DNA of 64,000 bases from CBDBUR01 sp965212075 (GCA_965212075.1 OZ243043.1:1178001-1242000), one strand, 5' to 3'; counted from the first letter of the stretch, positions 9,201 to 16,680 are shown. Notes: generated by a model not told the origin, from the letters alone. Numbers and translations: made by a program.

Positions 9201-10321
9201 CCATAAGATGCCGTATCCGTACCCGCACCACCATCAAGCACATCCGCGCCCGCGTCGCCTCCAAGCGTGTCCGCGCCCGCGCCGCCCTCAAGACGATTCG
9301 CGTTGGCATCACCCCACAGCGTGTCACCATGATCCGACCCGCGCAGATTTTCAATGCTGGTCAAAGTGTCGCCTTCGGCATCACCGCCGCTGCCCGTTCC
9401 GGCCGCCAGATCAATCTGCACCCCGCTCGCCGACCCGGCATAAGACGCCGTATCCACACCCCTGCCGCCGTGGAGCGTGTCCGCGCCCGCGCCGCCTTCA
9501 AGAACATCATCGCCCTCACTGCCCCGAAGCTCATTCACGCCGCCATCGCCAGTCAATGTGTCGGCATGACCCGACCCGTGCAGATTTTCAATGCTGGTCA
9601 AAGTGTCGCCTTCGGCATTACCGCCGCTGCCCGTTCCGGCCGCCAGATCAACTCGCACCCCGCTCGTCGATTCGCCATAAGATGCCGTATCCATACCCGC
9701 ACCACCATCAAGCACATCCGCGCCCGCGCCGCCTCCAAGCGTGTCATCATCCGCGCCGCCATCAAGACGATTCGCGTTGGCATCACCCCACAGCGTGTCA
9801 CGCTGATCCGACCCGCGCAGATTTTCAATGCTGGTCAAAGTGTCGCCTTCGGCATCACCGCCGCTGCCCGTTCCGGCCCCCAGAGCAATCCGCACCCCGC
9901 TCGCCGACCCGGCATAAGATGCCGTATCCATACCCGCACCGCCATCAATCACATCCGCGCCCGCGCCGCCTTCAAGGCTATCATTACCCTCATTGCCATA
10001 GAGAAGGTCCCGGCTATCGCTGCCCCCGAACATATCAGCTGCCTCACTGCCAACATACAGGCGATCATGTGCATAGGACACACTACTAATTATGAACTCA
10101 CCAATAGATGGAGTCGAACTGTACTGATTGAGAATCGTCACTCTATCCACTGGATCAGAGTCGATAACCTCCATGACTAGATTCTCGCCAGATCGATAAA
10201 CACGCAGATCCGCCGGTTCGATATTTTCGCCAAAGGTCAAAACACCAGCAGAACTATCCGCTGCTGGCTGAATCGTAACCGTGCCATCCCCGCTATTGAA
10301 ATTGTGCCGAATATGCGACAT
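6287..10321 (-). CDS. RTX (hemolysin-type calcium-binding) secreted protein
   Basis: 1344 residues, no Sec signal, as expected for a type I substrate. A short N-terminal domain (1-90) is followed by RTX nonapeptides (GGAGADVLDGG type). These are organised into nine 79-residue modules from about residue 164 to 874, each with a SIENLRGS segment, then about five extra nonapeptides. After a Gly-rich linker (about 1035-1060) comes a domain with EF-hand-like loops (DKDLDGLIKDTDEL, DSNLDNVFDGSDE, DLNQNGITDVGE). The start is well supported by GGGGGAGG before the ATG. The last residues (IKPVITIKKE) are read from the same spacer that separates the S8 copies, and the TGA overlaps the ATG of copy 3. Family role: Ca2+-folded extracellular protein; target unknown. 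Confidence 0.9.
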   Translation of the reverse strand: MSHIRHNFNSGDGTVTIQPAADSSAGVLTFGENIEPADLRVYRSGENLVMEVIDSDPVDRVTILNQYSSTPSIGEFIISSVSYAHDRLYVGSEAADMFGGSDSRDLLYGNEGNDSLEGGAGADVIDGGAGMDTASYAGSASGVRIALGAGTGSGGDAEGDTLTSIENLRGSDQRDTLWGDANANRLDGGADDDTLGGGAGADVLDGGAGMDTASYGESTSGVRVDLAAGTGSGGNAEGDTLTSIENLHGSGHADTLTGDGGVNELRGSEGDDVLEGGAGADTLHGGRGVDTASYAGSASGVQIDLAAGTGSGGDAEGDTLTSIENLRGSDHGDTLWGDANANRLEGGAGADTLGGDAGADVLDGGAGTDTASYGESASGVRVDLAAGTGSGGNAEGDTLTSIENLRGSGHADTLTGDVGANMLSGSEGDDVLEGGAGADTLHGGGGVDTASYAGSASGVRINLATGTSVGGDAEGDTWTSIENLRGSDHIDVLRGDAGVNRLEGGAGDDRLGGAAGADVLDGGAGTDMAFYGGSVSAVQVDLGAGTASGGDAEGDTLIDIENLRGSEHADTLTGDAGVNMLWGKEGDDVLTGGAGADVLGGGEGVDTMSYAGSASGVRINLEAGTSVGGDAQGDTWTSIENLRGSDHIDVLRGDAGVNRLEGGAGDDRLGGGAGADVIDGGAGVDRAAYGGSASAVQVNLATGTASGGDAEGDTLIDIENLRGSEHADTLTGDGGVNELWGKEGDDRLEGGAGADTLRGGEGVDRVVYTGSARGVRINLAAGTASGGDAQGDTLTDIENLRGSEHADTLTGDAGVNDLAGAAGDDVLEGGAGADRLRGGRGDDLLYGGIGDDLLYGGAGADTLRGGAGNDLLGGRLGDDFLYGGAGDGDLAYFAEDVRDHHIYSTSRDGLYVRSRNPNGEGRDWVANDVEYVAFGDHASVAAGEGIRQIVNGGRTSGSTIVAQNEGAVFVNIEGRTLTGLRGSIVGLVGAVNEYQLNRRTSRGGDGYLRHHVDITTRSTGQITRLEGQSLTIQFADQNEPFPRISDPFVPVPAPVPPFGGGSEIFGGGGGSGDLGGGGGIGKPIILDLGGDGFDFVGIDDSNIRFDFTGDGIADRTAWLGAEDAFLAFDKDLDGLIKDTDELMLSTYAKEEDGTDLDGLRRFDSNLDNVFDGSDEQWEKFGLWRDLNQNGITDVGEFQTLEEAGILSIGLVAQPVAAPEIRPGEAVIFTTGDYQTIDGKEGGFADAALPYVEQSGDAPRSAAEEQRLVELLIQTMAALQPAGGVPAAAPRPDPAGRGASSIGSSAPLALGRSSSPCGVPAFRALLFFIKPVITIKKERGRRGTI
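7700..9832 (-). repeat. Nine 237-bp in-frame repeats encoding 79-residue RTX modules
   Basis: Successive S/D-IENLxGS motifs are exactly 79 residues apart. Modules alternate between a D(H/Q)-type (DTLWGDANANRL or IDVLRGDAGVNRL) and an (E/G)HADTLTGD type, so the true repeat is often a 158-residue pair. The repeats create long spurious open frames on the plus strand (for example 7907-8818 and 8855-10180), which were not called as genes. Confidence 0.9.
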
Positions 10322-10576
10322 GATTTTCCTCCCCCGATTGTGAATCTTAATAGTGCAATTAATTCAATTTTTCTAAAAAGAACTAGAAAAAGGTCCTAAT
10401 AATCATAGACGAAAAAACCATTTTGCTAAAACTTTATCAAAAACACTGCTGAATCAGGTCGTCACCGCGGAATTTAAGAAATAATTTAAAAAAAAATCCC
10501 CTAATTTCCCTAATTATTGTACGCTCGGATGAAAAGTCAAAAAACAACGCGCTAACGTGGCAGGGGGGAGAAAGCC
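10322..10576. other. AT-rich divergent intergenic region
   Basis: 255 bp between the divergent RTX gene and the acpXL-type operon. It is clearly more AT-rich than its surroundings (runs of A and T at 10470-10530) and must contain both promoters. I could not pick a convincing -35/-10 pair on either strand. The plus-strand gene has a strong GGGGGGAG ribosome site just before its ATG, and the minus-strand RTX gene has GGGGGAGG. Confidence 0.5.
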
Positions 10577-10876
10577 ATGAAAGATGAAACATTCAAAAAA
10601 ATGCTTTCCATTCTCGAGGAGATTTGCGAAATCTCTCCCGACGGGATCACGCCGCGATCGCACCTCATCAACGATCTCGAAATCGACAGCCTAGATTTTC
10701 TCGATTTCACTTACGAGATCGAGCACACTTTTAAAGTTAAACTGCCAATTCAGGAGTGGACAAACAACAATGAATTCGATGAAGAGCAATTCGATCATTT
10801 ATTGCGACTAGAAAGCATAGGAAACTACGTCGAGTTTTTGCTGACTCCAACGGAAGAGCCAAAGGCTCAAAAATGA
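10577..10876 (+). CDS. acpXL: Acyl carrier protein AcpXL type
   Basis: 99 residues. The phosphopantetheine site is the Ser in EIDSLDFLDF (Ser38). The flanking NDLEIDSLDFLDFTYEIEH and the later KLPIQEWT segment match the AcpXL family, which carries the 27-hydroxyoctacosanoic (C28) chain in Rhizobiales lipid A, rather than the FAS ACP AcpP (DSLDTVE). AcpXL proteins are about 92 residues, so the length fits. It is first in a six-gene operon: the stop overlaps the dehydratase start (ATGA). Identification rests on motif and gene order. The acyl chain length made here is inferred. Confidence 0.88.
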   Translation: MKDETFKKMLSILEEICEISPDGITPRSHLINDLEIDSLDFLDFTYEIEHTFKVKLPIQEWTNNNEFDEEQFDHLLRLESIGNYVEFLLTPTEEPKAQK

Positions 10877-11364
10877 AACTCGAGAGTTTTGTGCTTCTTG
10901 ATCGAGTTGATCATCTGGATTTGAAGAAAAGGCGCATTGCTTGCAGTTCAGATGTGCCGGATGAATCGATAATCTACGAGAGGCATTTCCCTGGCTTCCC
11001 TGTAATGCCCGGCGTTATGCTGATTGAGTTCATGGCCCAAACTGCCGGTCTTTTGATCACGCTCACCCGACGCTTGGAAGCTATGGCTTTCATGTGCAAA
11101 GTGCGCTCGGCGTCTTTCCGGGAATTTGTTAGGCCTGGACATAAGATCTCCACCTCGGTTTTCATCAAGCATGAGGGCGATGGCTATAATGTAGCCAAAG
11201 CTACTCTCAACGTTATAGGTCAAAACACTCCGGTTGCCAGTTCAGAATTAATGTTCCGCATCATGGATTTCCCTGCACCGGAGCTCAAAGCCGCCTACAA
11301 ACAGGGCATCAGTGCCATCTTGAGCGAAGAGCAATTCCGTAATATCGTCGGACCAGAGTCATGA
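10873..11364 (+). CDS. fabZXL: 3-hydroxyacyl-ACP dehydratase, FabZ/FabA-like (FabZXL)
   Basis: 163 residues with a single hot-dog fold. The catalytic region ERHFPGFPVMPGVMLIEFMAQ is the FabZ signature, with His38 and the acidic Glu52 as the expected active-site pair. It would dehydrate 3-hydroxyacyl-AcpXL during elongation of the very-long-chain fatty acid. The start overlaps the ACP stop by 4 nt, and its own stop overlaps the next start (ATGA at 11361), which indicates tight translational coupling. It is second in the operon, as in rhizobial acpXL clusters. Confidence 0.88.
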   Translation: MKLESFVLLDRVDHLDLKKRRIACSSDVPDESIIYERHFPGFPVMPGVMLIEFMAQTAGLLITLTRRLEAMAFMCKVRSASFREFVRPGHKISTSVFIKHEGDGYNVAKATLNVIGQNTPVASSELMFRIMDFPAPELKAAYKQGISAILSEEQFRNIVGPES

Positions 11365-12575
11365 CCAAAGCGGTCGACGATATATGGATCACCGGAATTG
11401 GTGTTCTGTCTCCAGGCGGGATTTCAACAGGACATATGTTGCCCGGATTGACGGACCCATCAGCACGAGCAGAGCCCCTGCCTGTTTTTCCGGGTGGCAA
11501 TGCCGTGAGCCTACCCGTGACCGCGTTTGACCTTGCCGAACAGGTGCCCCGACGCAATGATCGGCGCGCCATGGGGCCTATGATGAGTTATGCCGCTTAC
11601 GCCGCCGGATTGGCATTGGATTCCGCAGACCTGCGCGGGCATCCTGATTTGATGGATATGCACCTGATCGTCGCTTCAGGCTCAGGGGAACGCAACCTTG
11701 AGCACGACATCGAAATCGCAGATTTCGTTCGCGCAAGCCAAGATCAGGAAAGTGCGTTGAATGATGCACTTAACACAATCCTCAAACCAACGCATTTTCT
11801 GACCCAACTGAACAATCTGACTGCAGCCAATATCTCCATGATCCACGGCATTCAAGGCTCAAGCCGAACGCTGGTGGGGGAGAGTACAGCTGCGCTGCAC
11901 GCCTTTTCGATGGCCATAGAAAAAATACGGGCTGGAGATGCGGATCTATGCCTGGTAGGGGCAGGAGAATATGGCCAGTGCCCGTATCTGGCTCTTGCCT
12001 TAGCTGAAGCCGGAGTGCTGCGAGAATCTTTTTCGGCAGACAATTTCTGGACCAGTGAGACGGGCGGTGTAACGCCCGCCAGCGGCGCAGCCTTTCTTGT
12101 CCTCGAATCACACGCGCACGCAACCGCGCGAGGCGCGACGCCGAAAGCCAGAATAGGATCTTTCACCATGACTATGGTTGACGAAGGCCACGACTCATAT
12201 CCTATTCTCTCAATGCTGGACTCACCCGCCTACCGCGACATGGCCTGTAAGCATCTTTTTCTCGTGAGCGGCACTTCAGGCATTAACTATATGATGGAAA
12301 TCGAGCGACTTTTGATTGAGCGTTTGGTGGAAAAAACCCCAAACCTTGTTCTGCGTACGCCTAGCGCAGTCCTCGGTCATTGCAATGAGGCGTCTTTATT
12401 TACAAATCTGGCGATTGCGGTCAGCGCACTGCAAAGTGAAGAACCTTTTCCCCCTCAAGCCAGGGATCTGGATTTGGAATCACCCACCAAGGATCCGCCC
12501 GATATGTGCATGGTCACCCATATCGGCACCGCGTATGATGTCGGGCTAACCCTTCTCGAGCGCGCCGATGGCTAG
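11361..12575 (+). CDS. fabF2XL: Ketosynthase-like protein lacking the active-site Cys (FabF2XL / chain-length-factor-like)
   Basis: 404 residues with a thiolase-fold ketosynthase layout (ITGIGVLSPGG at the start, AGDADLCLVGAGE after the nucleophile elbow, LGHCNEAS near residues 336-343). At the elbow, where active enzymes have TACAS, this protein has RTLVGESTAAL, so the Cys is absent (Val172 by my alignment). The NAHGT His is also replaced (SGTSGIN, 301-307). Only the GH His338 remains. Like chain-length factors, it probably forms a heterodimer with the following active ketosynthase, whose start it overlaps by 8 nt. The position matches FabF2XL of rhizobia. Confidence 0.82.
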   Translation: MTKAVDDIWITGIGVLSPGGISTGHMLPGLTDPSARAEPLPVFPGGNAVSLPVTAFDLAEQVPRRNDRRAMGPMMSYAAYAAGLALDSADLRGHPDLMDMHLIVASGSGERNLEHDIEIADFVRASQDQESALNDALNTILKPTHFLTQLNNLTAANISMIHGIQGSSRTLVGESTAALHAFSMAIEKIRAGDADLCLVGAGEYGQCPYLALALAEAGVLRESFSADNFWTSETGGVTPASGAAFLVLESHAHATARGATPKARIGSFTMTMVDEGHDSYPILSMLDSPAYRDMACKHLFLVSGTSGINYMMEIERLLIERLVEKTPNLVLRTPSAVLGHCNEASLFTNLAIAVSALQSEEPFPPQARDLDLESPTKDPPDMCMVTHIGTAYDVGLTLLERADG

Positions 12576-13803
12576 ACACCTCAATGAGCACGCAATAGCC
12601 ATTACAGGCATGGGCATGGTAACCTCGCTCGGCGAGGGGGTGGACAAATCCTGGGCGAGCCTTGTCCAGGGCATAAGCGGCATCAAGCTGATTGAGCGTT
12701 TTTCGCGGCAACACTTGATCAGCGCCATTGCCGGCACACTAGATTATCTGGAAGATGTCTCCTCTTCCTCTGATCGCTGTTGTGAAGCGGTGCGGCGTGC
12801 GATAGCTGAAGCGCTTGAACAGGGAGGCTATCACGGCATCTCTCCGGGCCCACTGGTCATGGCAACGACGCCTTTGGATCATGAGTGGCATGAGCGACTA
12901 TCCCGGCTGCCTCCCGGATCCAGCGGAGCTGATAACCTTGTCTGGGACGGTCAAAGTGATGATGATCGATTTCTAAAGATGGTGTCTACGAGCTTCTATA
13001 TTATGAAACTCAGAGAAGAATTCAGCATTCCGGGTATTCCACTGCAACTCCACACTGCCTGCGCTTCGGGCAGTAGCGCGATACAAATTGGCTGCGAGTT
13101 GATCCGCTACAAATTGGCGCAGTCGGTCTTGGTTGCCGCTACCGATGTTTCGGTCACTCCAGAGAGTATCACGAAGTTCGGGCTGCTGGGCGCGCTGTCA
13201 ACGCGCAACGACGATCCGCAGGGCGCTTCGCGCCCATTCACACGTAGCCGCGATGGCTTTGTCATGTCGGAGGGGGCGGCGGCGATGGTGCTCGAAGATG
13301 CGGCAGCGGCGCGCGCACGGCGTGCGGACATTCTAGCCTTTGTCGTCGGCTGTGGAGAATCTGTCGATACTTACCACAGAACACGCAACGATCCGGAAGC
13401 AACGGCGATCATAAAAGCAATCATGCGGACTCTAGCCGATGCCGAACTGAATCCAGAGGATATTGACTATATCAATGCTCATGGAACAAGTACGCCGGAC
13501 AATGACATTATCGAAGCCACCGCCCTCGCCAAGATATTTGGCGCAAAACCGCCGCCCCTAAGTTCAAACAAGTCAATGATCGGCCATACGCTCAGCGCTG
13601 CCGGATTAATCGAAGCGATCATAACCGTCCAAACGCTACGCCATGGCGTACTGCCCCCAACCATCAATTACGACGAGCCGGATCCAAAAATTCCCCTAGA
13701 CGTTGTGCCGAACACGGCTCGGGATGCACCAGTACGCTTCGCATTATCGAATTCATTTGGCTTTGGCGGGCAGAATGTCTGTCTCGCTTTCGCACGGGAC
13801 TGA
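12568..13803 (+). CDS. fabF1XL: Beta-ketoacyl-ACP synthase II type (FabF1XL)
   Basis: 411 residues. The full KAS catalytic set is present: Cys165 in TACASGSS, His305 in NAHGTST, Lys335 and His340 in NKSMIGH, and the C-terminal FGFGGQN glycine loop. It condenses malonyl-ACP with a growing acyl chain. Next to the Cys-less partner it should form the elongating pair of the AcpXL system. It is followed after 6 bp by the ketoreductase. Confidence in the enzyme class is very high; the specific very-long-chain role is inferred from the operon. Confidence 0.9.
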   Translation: MARHLNEHAIAITGMGMVTSLGEGVDKSWASLVQGISGIKLIERFSRQHLISAIAGTLDYLEDVSSSSDRCCEAVRRAIAEALEQGGYHGISPGPLVMATTPLDHEWHERLSRLPPGSSGADNLVWDGQSDDDRFLKMVSTSFYIMKLREEFSIPGIPLQLHTACASGSSAIQIGCELIRYKLAQSVLVAATDVSVTPESITKFGLLGALSTRNDDPQGASRPFTRSRDGFVMSEGAAAMVLEDAAAARARRADILAFVVGCGESVDTYHRTRNDPEATAIIKAIMRTLADAELNPEDIDYINAHGTSTPDNDIIEATALAKIFGAKPPPLSSNKSMIGHTLSAAGLIEAIITVQTLRHGVLPPTINYDEPDPKIPLDVVPNTARDAPVRFALSNSFGFGGQNVCLAFARD

Positions 13804-13809
13804 AACAGC

Positions 13810-14547
13810 ATGCGGACTTTGGTCACTGGCGGAACGGGCGGCATTGGCGCAGCAGTTGTGCGCAAATTGGCGGCTCTGAATCATGACGTTGATTTCACCT
13901 ACTCGGCATCCACCGATGCAGCGCAGCTACTGGTTCAAGACCTAAAAGCAGAGAACATCACTGTGTGCGCCTTGCGCCACGATCTTTCAACCCACGAAGG
14001 CTCCCAGGCCTTTTGCCAGAAGCTGGAGGTGGACGGAAATTATGACATTTTTATCCATGCACTCGGAGCCTCGCAAGATCAGCTAGCCGGTCTTGTCAAT
14101 ATTGAAAAAGCAGAGGATTTGATGCGATTGAATTTTCTGTCGCTACCGGCGATCGTTGGTACGATTTTGCGCTTCATGTTTCGACGCCGATGGGGGCGTA
14201 TCATTGCCGTCAGCTCGATTTCTTCCCATCGTGCACCGCGTGGAAGCAGTATCTATGCCGCCACTAAAGCAGCCGAGAACGCCTATATTCGCACTCTCTC
14301 ACTTGAAACGGCGGCGCGGGGCATCACCGCCAATTGCGTCTGCCCCGGCTTTGTTGACACCCCATTACTCGCACCCTATGCCAAACTGCGCGGTGAACTG
14401 GAAAAAAAGATTCCAATGCAACGCTATGGCCAGCCGGAAGAAATCGCCGAATTGATCAGCTTTTTGATCAGTCCGGCGGCAGCCTATATTACGGGAACAG
14501 AAATTATCATCGATGGCGGCTTATCAGCAGCGCCAGGTAGCGTATGA
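13810..14547 (+). CDS. 3-oxoacyl-ACP reductase, FabG-like SDR
   Basis: 245 residues, classical short-chain dehydrogenase. NAD(P) loop TGGTGGIG at residues 6-13, catalytic Ser136/137, Tyr149 and Lys153 (IYAATKAAEN), and the C-terminal YITGTEIIIDGG. It would reduce the 3-oxoacyl intermediate between the ketosynthase and dehydratase steps. The rhizobial acpXL cluster I know (acpXL-fabZXL-fabF2XL-fabF1XL-dehydrogenase-lpxXL) has no fabG at this position, so this operon appears to carry its own complete set of reduction enzymes. It is 6 bp from the upstream gene and 3 bp from the next. Confidence 0.85.
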   Translation: MRTLVTGGTGGIGAAVVRKLAALNHDVDFTYSASTDAAQLLVQDLKAENITVCALRHDLSTHEGSQAFCQKLEVDGNYDIFIHALGASQDQLAGLVNIEKAEDLMRLNFLSLPAIVGTILRFMFRRRWGRIIAVSSISSHRAPRGSSIYAATKAAENAYIRTLSLETAARGITANCVCPGFVDTPLLAPYAKLRGELEKKIPMQRYGQPEEIAELISFLISPAAAYITGTEIIIDGGLSAAPGSV

Positions 14548-14550
14548 TCC

Positions 14551-15618
14551 ATGCGCGCCTTGAGGCTACATCAACCGGGTCGACTAAGCCTAGACGATAT
14601 TGCGGAGCCGATTCCCTATCCCGGACAGGTTATCGTTCAAATCGCCGCAATCACCCTCAACCATCTGGATATTTATGGCTATCAAGGCATGCGGTTTGCC
14701 AAACGTGACTTTCCCATCATTGTCGGCGGCGAGGGCGTTGGCCGGGTTGTGGCGCTGGGTGAAGGCGTTAGAAGTTTTCAACCCGGCGACCGCGTGGCGA
14801 TTTACCCGGGCGTGGTTTGTCACAGCTGTCCAGCCTGTCGCGCAGGACGCGAGAATCTTTGCGAGAATCCATCGGGGGCGCGCGGATTTCACGTTAACGG
14901 ACTTGGAGCAGACAAGGTCGCCGTCGCCGCCGAAGAGCTGATCGCCATCCCCGACAATCTCGATTGGTATTCGGCTGCCTGTGCGCCGGTGACCTTCGCA
15001 GCGGTTGAGCAGATGTTGATCGAGAATGCCCGACTTACATCCGGGGAAACAGTTCTGATCCACGCTGGCGCAAGCGGAATCGGATCGGCGGCTCTTTCTC
15101 TAGCCAAATCCGTCGGTGCCTACACGATGACAACGGTCAGCAGCTACAAGAAGGCAGCGGCGCTCACGCCGCTCGCGCCTGATCACATCATCAATTACGC
15201 GGTGCGCCGTTTCGATCGGGATGTTCTCCGGCTAACCCGCCGACGCGGTGTTGATGTCGTCTTCGAGCATGTAGGGGCGGACACATGGGAGGGCAGTCTT
15301 ATGGCTGTAAAAAAAGGGGGGCGGGTGGTGATCTGCGGCTCCACATCGGGAACCATGGCCAGCACAAATCTTCTCATGCTGTTCAATAAGCAGATTACAA
15401 TCTACGCTTCTTTCGGCTCCAGCATCGGTCATGTCAAAAGAGCACTGTTGCGTCTAGCCAATAAACAGGTTAAACCCCTGATTACGCAAGTCATCGCCCT
15501 CGAAGAATGGGAAGATTCCCTGCACACACTTCGGAAGAGGCAAATCGCAGGAAAGATCGTCATTGACATGAAACGGATTCTGGATACTGGCTCTGGGCAA
15601 CAGGCGGCAGGTAGTTGA
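14551..15618 (+). CDS. Zinc-type medium-chain dehydrogenase/reductase (acpXL-cluster dehydrogenase)
   Basis: 355 residues, MDR superfamily. The structural zinc site is complete (Cys90, 93, 96, 104 in CHSCPACRAGRENLC). The usual catalytic-zinc Cys near residue 38 is replaced (TLNHLDIYG), as in quinone-oxidoreductase or enoyl-reductase-like members. The nucleotide loop is HAGASGIGSAAL. In the operon it most likely acts as the enoyl reductase, or as the dehydrogenase found at this position in rhizobial clusters. It is last in the operon here. The lpxXL acyltransferase expected next is absent; instead there is gene debris. Confidence 0.85.
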   Translation: MRALRLHQPGRLSLDDIAEPIPYPGQVIVQIAAITLNHLDIYGYQGMRFAKRDFPIIVGGEGVGRVVALGEGVRSFQPGDRVAIYPGVVCHSCPACRAGRENLCENPSGARGFHVNGLGADKVAVAAEELIAIPDNLDWYSAACAPVTFAAVEQMLIENARLTSGETVLIHAGASGIGSAALSLAKSVGAYTMTTVSSYKKAAALTPLAPDHIINYAVRRFDRDVLRLTRRRGVDVVFEHVGADTWEGSLMAVKKGGRVVICGSTSGTMASTNLLMLFNKQITIYASFGSSIGHVKRALLRLANKQVKPLITQVIALEEWEDSLHTLRKRQIAGKIVIDMKRILDTGSGQQAAGS

Positions 15619-15639
15619 GGCGGTACAATGTTGGCACTG

Positions 15640-15893
15640 CGTTTCAGGAGTCTGACGAATTTCGCCCTTGAGCAAATGAGAAATGCCGCACACAAACTCA
15701 ACGACCTCAGGCTCGCACTGCAGATTACCTTTGGAATCGGCGATCACCTTGCCATGCTCGCTCGACAGAAGCTCGGCAAGCTCATCCATATTTTTCTCTA
15801 GCAGATCCTTAAACGCAAACAGAACGCGCGCGCCTGAACTTCGCCCGTATTCGGATTATAGATCTCGCCAAAAAACTATCGCCGAGGAAATGC
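15640..15893 (-). pseudogene. Fragment of methylmalonate-semialdehyde dehydrogenase (mmsA)
   Basis: On the minus strand one frame reads VLFAFKDLLEKNMDELAELL then SSEHGKVIADSKGNLQ and EVVEFVCGISHLLKGE, closely matching the N-terminal third of MmsA-type aldehyde dehydrogenases. Just upstream (about 15893-15845), in a different frame, lies FFGEIYNPNTGEVQAR, the MmsA N-terminus. The stretch between the two blocks is deleted and the frame is broken, and nothing after LLKGE is recognisable. The catalytic domain is gone, so this is a decayed remnant directly behind the acpXL operon. Confidence 0.75.
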
Positions 15894-16109
15894 CCAGCCT
15901 CTATCTGGATATTGCTCGTGGAAAGGAGACACAAACGTGATGCTTCGATAACAAATCTGTTCCAAAATATCCTCCCTGCTTGAGCGTAATTTATCCCTGC
16001 TGAAGAAAAAAATTCCCTGTTTTATTTTTAGGCAACTGAACTCGAAGCCCCTATATCCCTAAGGTTTTGGCAGTGACCATCAGCTAAAAACCCAAAAACA
16101 CCCCATATA

Positions 16110-16128
16110 TTCCCTGTTAAACAGGGAA
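16110..16128. repeat. Short inverted repeat TTCCCTGTT / AACAGGGAA
   Basis: Perfect 9-bp arms separated by one base. It belongs to a cluster of TCCCTG copies and is a likely protein-binding site or element end rather than a terminator, because no T tract follows. Confidence 0.6.
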
Positions 16129-16166
16129 ATCATAACTAGAGACGAGTTCACCCTCACCTGCTTCCA

Positions 16167-16212
16167 CCGCCCCGCATGGTTCCGCCATAAACGGTTCCGC
16201 CATGCGGGGCGG
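16167..16212. repeat. 13-bp perfect inverted repeat (CCGCCCCGCATGG ... CCATGCGGGGCGG)
   Basis: Arms at 16167-16179 and 16200-16212 with a 20-nt loop that itself repeats GGTTCCGCCAT. It is very GC-rich within an AT-rich neighbourhood. A TTTA follows but not a true T tract. It could be a terminator or an end of a small non-autonomous element. Confidence 0.6.
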
Positions 16213-16541
16213 CTTTAGAGCTTTTCTTAGACGTTAAATCGGCTCACGCGGATATGCATCGGCATGATCGCTGTGCGGCGGGTACTCTGAGAGTCCCAGA
16301 CAGCAAGCAACGCCGCGCGCGACGATAAATATGCGACCTTTCTGAAAATTTATCAATAAACGCCATAAGTCAGCCTTTCGTTAGAGAAAAATTAGATACA
16401 GATTAGATACAGGGAAGCTAGATTTTGAACCGATATTACCGGATCTTCATGTCATCTAGCAAGACAAAAAACAATTGTTTATAGCGTTTTAATGATGCAA
16501 CCGGCAATGAGTGGTTATTCGTTTCACCATCAAAGTTCAAT

Positions 16542-16586
16542 CTTTTAATCAGAGGGTCTCGGGTTCGAATCCCGACGGGCTCACCA
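16542..16586 (+). tRNA. 3' fragment of tRNA-Lys(UUU) (anticodon loop to CCA)
   Basis: Starting at the anticodon loop CTTTTAA, the sequence continues as a normal tRNA: 3' anticodon stem TCAGA, variable loop, T arm TCGGG-TTCGAAT-CCCGA, acceptor strand GGGCTCA and encoded CCA. Upstream there is no D arm and the 5' anticodon stem does not pair, so this is only the 3' half. Fragments beginning at the anticodon loop or T arm are typical attachment-site duplicates left by tyrosine-recombinase integration into a tRNA gene. The complete gene is not in the window. Confidence 0.7.
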
Positions 16587-16635
16587 TAAGCTGCAAGGCC
16601 TTAGGCAGACACAATCTTTACTGCCCAGCGCTTTC

Positions 16636-16680
16636 TCATTCCACCGTCAGCACGATTGACGGTAAACAATTATTCGCCGT
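16636..16680 (-). pseudogene. Last codons of a lost CARDB lipoprotein gene
   Basis: The minus strand reads TANNCLPSIVLTVE-stop, homologous to the end of the intact CARDB protein (VANNCSPSIALTVQ-stop at 24548), and the similarity includes about 5 bp beyond the stop. Right after this the sequence switches to the 85-nt element otherwise found upstream of the operon promoter (32247-32331). Everything between the two ends of the former operon is deleted. Confidence 0.75.

Larger units (their letters stand above)
15900..16500. other. Non-coding decayed region with TCCCTG repeats and inverted repeats
   Basis: No credible gene. TCCCTG-(C/T)T occurs at 15973, 15994, 16014 and 16111, and the last forms an inverted repeat with 16120-16128. 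A long hairpin lies at 16167-16212. GATTAGATACAG-like direct repeats lie near 16390-16410. The sequence looks like the ends of a lost mobile element. I could not assign it to a family with certainty. Confidence 0.5.

Noticed and set aside
7700..9832. CRISPR-like periodicity
   Set aside because: The period is 237 bp, the whole unit is conserved without unique spacers, and it is coding.
7907..10180. Long plus-strand open frames (303, 441 and 372 codons) opposite the RTX gene
   Set aside because: They mirror the 237-bp repeats of the RTX gene, have extreme Arg/His/Ala composition and no ribosome sites; the minus-strand protein has clear RTX domains.
16330..16390. Small minus-strand frame beginning MAFIDKFSERSH
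   Set aside because: It breaks within about 40 codons, has no recognised family and no clear ribosome site; probably decayed sequence.
16502..16586. A complete, divergent tRNA-Lys gene
   Set aside because: No D arm can be folded and the 5' anticodon and acceptor strands do not pair; only the 3' half is tRNA-like.
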